Positions 62,181-64,000 of a stretch of 64,000 nt of DNA are shown here, in pieces. Within the stretch, counting starts at the first letter, position 1, and each line of letters opens with the position of its first letter. Position numbers and translations under genes: made by a program. Below the pieces are notes generated by a model. The model saw only the letters and a program-made list of their open reading frames with translations. It made no database searches and was not told the DNA's origin. The stretch comes from Nakamurella aerolata (GTDB lineage Bacteria > Actinomycetota > Actinomycetes > Mycobacteriales > Nakamurellaceae), in the NCBI RefSeq assembly GCF_013002705.1, contig NZ_JABEND010000002.1, forward strand, positions 310,001 through 374,000, written 5' to 3'.

Positions 62181-62204
62181 GGCATCGTGTCCAGTCGGTG
62201 ACCG

Positions 62205-62210
62205 TAAACT
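62205..62210 (+). promoter_or_regulatory. -10 box of menG, leaderless-type
   Basis: TAAACT ends eight bases before ATG 62219. The alternative ATG at 62213 lies too close to the box to be transcribed. Confidence 0.5.
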
Positions 62211-62218
62211 GAATGATC

Positions 62219-62908
62219 ATGGGACGTGCCGATCTGGCCAAGCAGCCGCAGACCGTCGCCGCCATGTTCGACGAGGTCGCCGACGGCTACGACCGTACCG
62301 ACACGCTCATCTCGTTCGGGCTCGACCGCCGGTGGCGGCGCGCGATGGTGGCGGCGCTGACCGTTGTACCGGACATGCGGGTGGTCGATGTTGCTGCCGG
62401 GACGGCGATCTCGACCGCGGCGCTGGCGAAATCCGGTGCCTGGAGCGTTGCCGTCGACTTCTCCGAGGGCATGCTGCGGGCCGGTGCCCGCAAGCGCGGA
62501 GAGGTACCCAAGGTGGTCGGTGACGCCCTGCACCTGCCGTTCGCCGACGCCAGCGTCGACGCGGTGACGATCTCGTTCGGGCTGCGCAACGTTGTCGACC
62601 CGGGCGCGGCGCTCGCCGAGTTCGCCCGAATCACCAAACCCGGTGGGCAACTGGTGGTCTGCGAGTTCTCCCAGCCGTACCGGTTGGTCCGGCCGTTCTA
62701 CCGCTTCCACCGCAACACCGTGCTGCCCCGGCTGGCCAAGAAGGTCGCCAGCAATCCGGAGGCCTATCACTACCTGGTCGAGTCGATCGACGCGTGGCCG
62801 GCGCAGGCCGAGCTCGCCGGCACCATCGCCGCCAACGGCTGGCACGACGTCGCCTGGCGCAACCTCACCTTCGGCACGGTCGCCCTGCATCACGCGATCC
62901 GCGACTGA
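62219..62908 (+). CDS. menG: demethylmenaquinone methyltransferase
   Basis: A 229-residue UbiE/MenG-family SAM methyltransferase performing the last step of menaquinone synthesis. [26 protein letters not shown], the SAM motif [16 protein letters not shown] and [21 protein letters not shown] with [15 protein letters not shown] are diagnostic. ATG 62219 aligns with mycobacterial MenG and with the -10 box; ATG 62213 is an alternative. The C-terminal region [22 protein letters not shown] is conserved. Confidence 0.95.
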   Translation: MGRADLAKQPQTVAAMFDEVADGYDRTDTLISFGLDRRWRRAMVAALTVVPDMRVVDVAAGTAISTAALAKSGAWSVAVDFSEGMLRAGARKRGEVPKVVGDALHLPFADASVDAVTISFGLRNVVDPGAALAEFARITKPGGQLVVCEFSQPYRLVRPFYRFHRNTVLPRLAKKVASNPEAYHYLVESIDAWPAQAELAGTIAANGWHDVAWRNLTFGTVALHHAIRD

Positions 62909-63236
62909 CGGCACCCGCCGCAACCCGGGTGCTGCCCGGCATCCAGCAGACCCGGCATCCAGCAGACCCGGCATCCAGCTGACCCCCACATACCGCTGAC
63001 CCACATACCGCTGACCCGGATGCAGCTAACTGCGCGCCGCGCCATGGGGAGTTCTCACCGTGCAGGTTTGCCCATTTCGCTGCGCCGCCGGCTCGGCGAC
63101 CCTGATAGTCGCTAGCAACGCAGGTACTGGGCCGGTCGGCCGGTGCGCCGGCGCCGCGGGGCATCACAGCCGCGGATCGCCAGGGACCAGTGCCACCCAC
63201 CAGAACGACGGACCAGAACACGGTGACGAACGGGCG
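62909..63236. other. menG downstream intergenic region
   Basis: About 330 bases. The first 105 hold a short tandem array (62935-63014). The rest should carry the promoter of the final gene, but I found no -35/-10 pair with acceptable spacing; GATAGT near 63103 is a possible -10. Nothing protein-like is seen. Confidence 0.45.
62935..63014. repeat. compound tandem repeat after menG
   Basis: Three 16-base units CCCGGCATCCAGCAGA (62935, 62951, 62967; the last ends CTGA). Two 15-17-base units CCCACATACCGCTGA follow (62983, 63000). The last three units end in TGA, as in the other arrays near gene ends. Confidence 0.85.
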
Positions 63237-64000
63237 ATGACCGAGCCGCAGAACCAACCACAGCACCCGGCATCGGGGCAGCCGAATCCGGCGCGCCCAC
63301 TTTTCGGGAACCAGATGGGCCCCGCCGCGCATCGCAGTGCTGTGAGACCTGAGCCCGCCCGCCACCAGGCACCCAACCAACCGATCAACTCGGCACAGCC
63401 AAGGCCGATGCGCTCGCCGGAGCCGACCTCGAGGTTCGGCCAGCAGCGGCCGCGGCATCAGGCCGCCGCGCAGCCCGTCCCGCCGCCGGCCGGTCGTCCC
63501 GGCAGCGAGTACCTCAACCAGCCCCTGAACGTTCCGCTCAACGCACACCACCCCGGCGCCGCGCCGCGCAGTGCCACCGCAAGGAGCGCATCGGCCCGGC
63601 CCGCCGGCGGCGTCATCGCCGCGCCGGCCGAGGGCAACGGCCGGTTGCGGACGCTCGGGCTGCTCGTCGGTGCCGTCGTCGCGGTCGCCGGCGTGACGGT
63701 CGGCGCCTCGCTCAGTGCTTCCGGCGACAACGCCGATGTCGCGCTCGCCGGCCTGAACGGCGCCACGACCTCGGTCAGCCAGCCCAGCGACCCCACGCCG
63801 ACCAGCAGCTCGTCGCCACCACCCAGCACTCGGTCGGCCCCGAAATCTTCGAAATCGTCGAAGTCGTCGCAGCCGGCGCCCAGCACCCGGCTGGTCACCA
63901 AAACCGTGACCGCCAACGTCACCACCACCGCGCCGGGCCAGACCATCACCGTGCCGGGAGAGCCGGTGGTGCAGACCGTCACCGAGAAGGGTGAGACGCA
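63237..64000 (+). CDS. Ser/Thr-rich membrane-anchored protein (partial, runs off window)
   Basis: An open frame of 254 codons from ATG 63237 with no stop before the window ends. Residues 1-135 are a Pro/Gln/Arg-rich disordered cytoplasmic part (MTEPQNQPQHPASGQP...). One membrane segment follows (TLGLLVGAVVAVAGVTVGASLSA, about 142-164). The exterior part is Ser/Pro/Thr/Lys-rich (SSSSPPPSTRS, KSSKSSKSS) and leads into a Val/Thr-rich stretch (LVTKTVTANVTTTAPGQTITV). The layout resembles actinobacterial wall-spanning proteins with a distal C-terminal domain that is not visible here. No function assigned. Confidence 0.7.
   Translation, partial: MTEPQNQPQHPASGQPNPARPLFGNQMGPAAHRSAVRPEPARHQAPNQPINSAQPRPMRSPEPTSRFGQQRPRHQAAAQPVPPPAGRPGSEYLNQPLNVPLNAHHPGAAPRSATARSASARPAGGVIAAPAEGNGRLRTLGLLVGAVVAVAGVTVGASLSASGDNADVALAGLNGATTSVSQPSDPTPTSSSSPPPSTRSAPKSSKSSKSSQPAPSTRLVTKTVTANVTTTAPGQTITVPGEPVVQTVTEKGET

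Noticed and set aside
63458-63982. A 174-residue minus-strand frame at the end of the window
   Set aside because: The plus strand has a longer frame open to the window end with a clear disordered-membrane-exterior layout, so the minus frame is a shadow.

Overview
The window is high-GC DNA with dense short operons, many GTG and TTG starts, and Ala/Pro/Gly-rich linkers. It comes from an Actinomycetota chromosome. From memory of the M. tuberculosis map, the gene order follows the serB1-hemD-(phosphoglycerate mutase-like)-tlpA-ccdA-resB-ccsA-menA-menE-menB-menC-menD-menG block (roughly Rv0505c to Rv0558). Rex next to hemD, a BldC-like regulator and the short repeats point to a non-mycobacterial actinobacterium, perhaps Nakamurella-like (low confidence). 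I saw no rRNA, tRNA or CRISPR.

Layout. 0.2-5 kb: a hypothetical protein, a SerB-like HAD phosphatase, and a large acyl-CoA-synthetase homologue that has lost its ATP-binding signature and carries a long acidic tail. 5-14.6 kb is accessory: hydrolase/TetR pair, idnD/idnO sugar-acid dehydrogenases, an ABC-2 exporter divergent from a NarL-type two-component system, a 2-hydroxyacid dehydrogenase and an acyl-CoA dehydrogenase. 14.7-17.7 kb: glutaredoxin-like protein, Rex and the CobA/HemD fusion. 18-24.9 kb: membrane proteins, then histidine phosphatase-TlpA-CcdA-ResB-CcsA (System II cytochrome c maturation). 25-34 kb: BldC-like and Lrp-like regulators, DUF4229 protein, CysK2-like enzyme, L,D-transpeptidase, epimerase, S9 peptidase and archaeal-type AspRS. 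34-35.2 kb: a frameshifted Tat-exported sialidase-like gene. 35.5-40.5 kb: menA, DUF454, PrmC-like methyltransferase, menE, menB. 40.6-50.1 kb: recC-recB-recD. 50.3-52.8 kb: a decayed patch with a frameshifted DUF222/HNH gene and an MFS remnant. 52.8-62.9 kb: lipase-like hydrolase, methyltransferase, rtcB, VOC protein, menC, menD, menF, DUF3592, inositol-monophosphatase family protein and menG. The window ends inside an exported Ser/Thr-rich membrane protein.

Functional logic. Seven menaquinone genes (menF, D, C, E, B, A, G) lie within 27 kb; menH and the DHNA-CoA thioesterase were not seen. With heme synthesis, the NADH sensor Rex and cytochrome c assembly this forms a respiratory-chain block. 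RecBCD sits between the two men halves.

Signals beyond the genes: short tandem arrays placed at stop codons or inside coding linkers; a perfect 22-bp inverted repeat framing 228 bp upstream of menA; an 83-bp dispersed palindrome in two copies; many leaderless-type starts; and four single-base frame breaks confined to three accessory genes.
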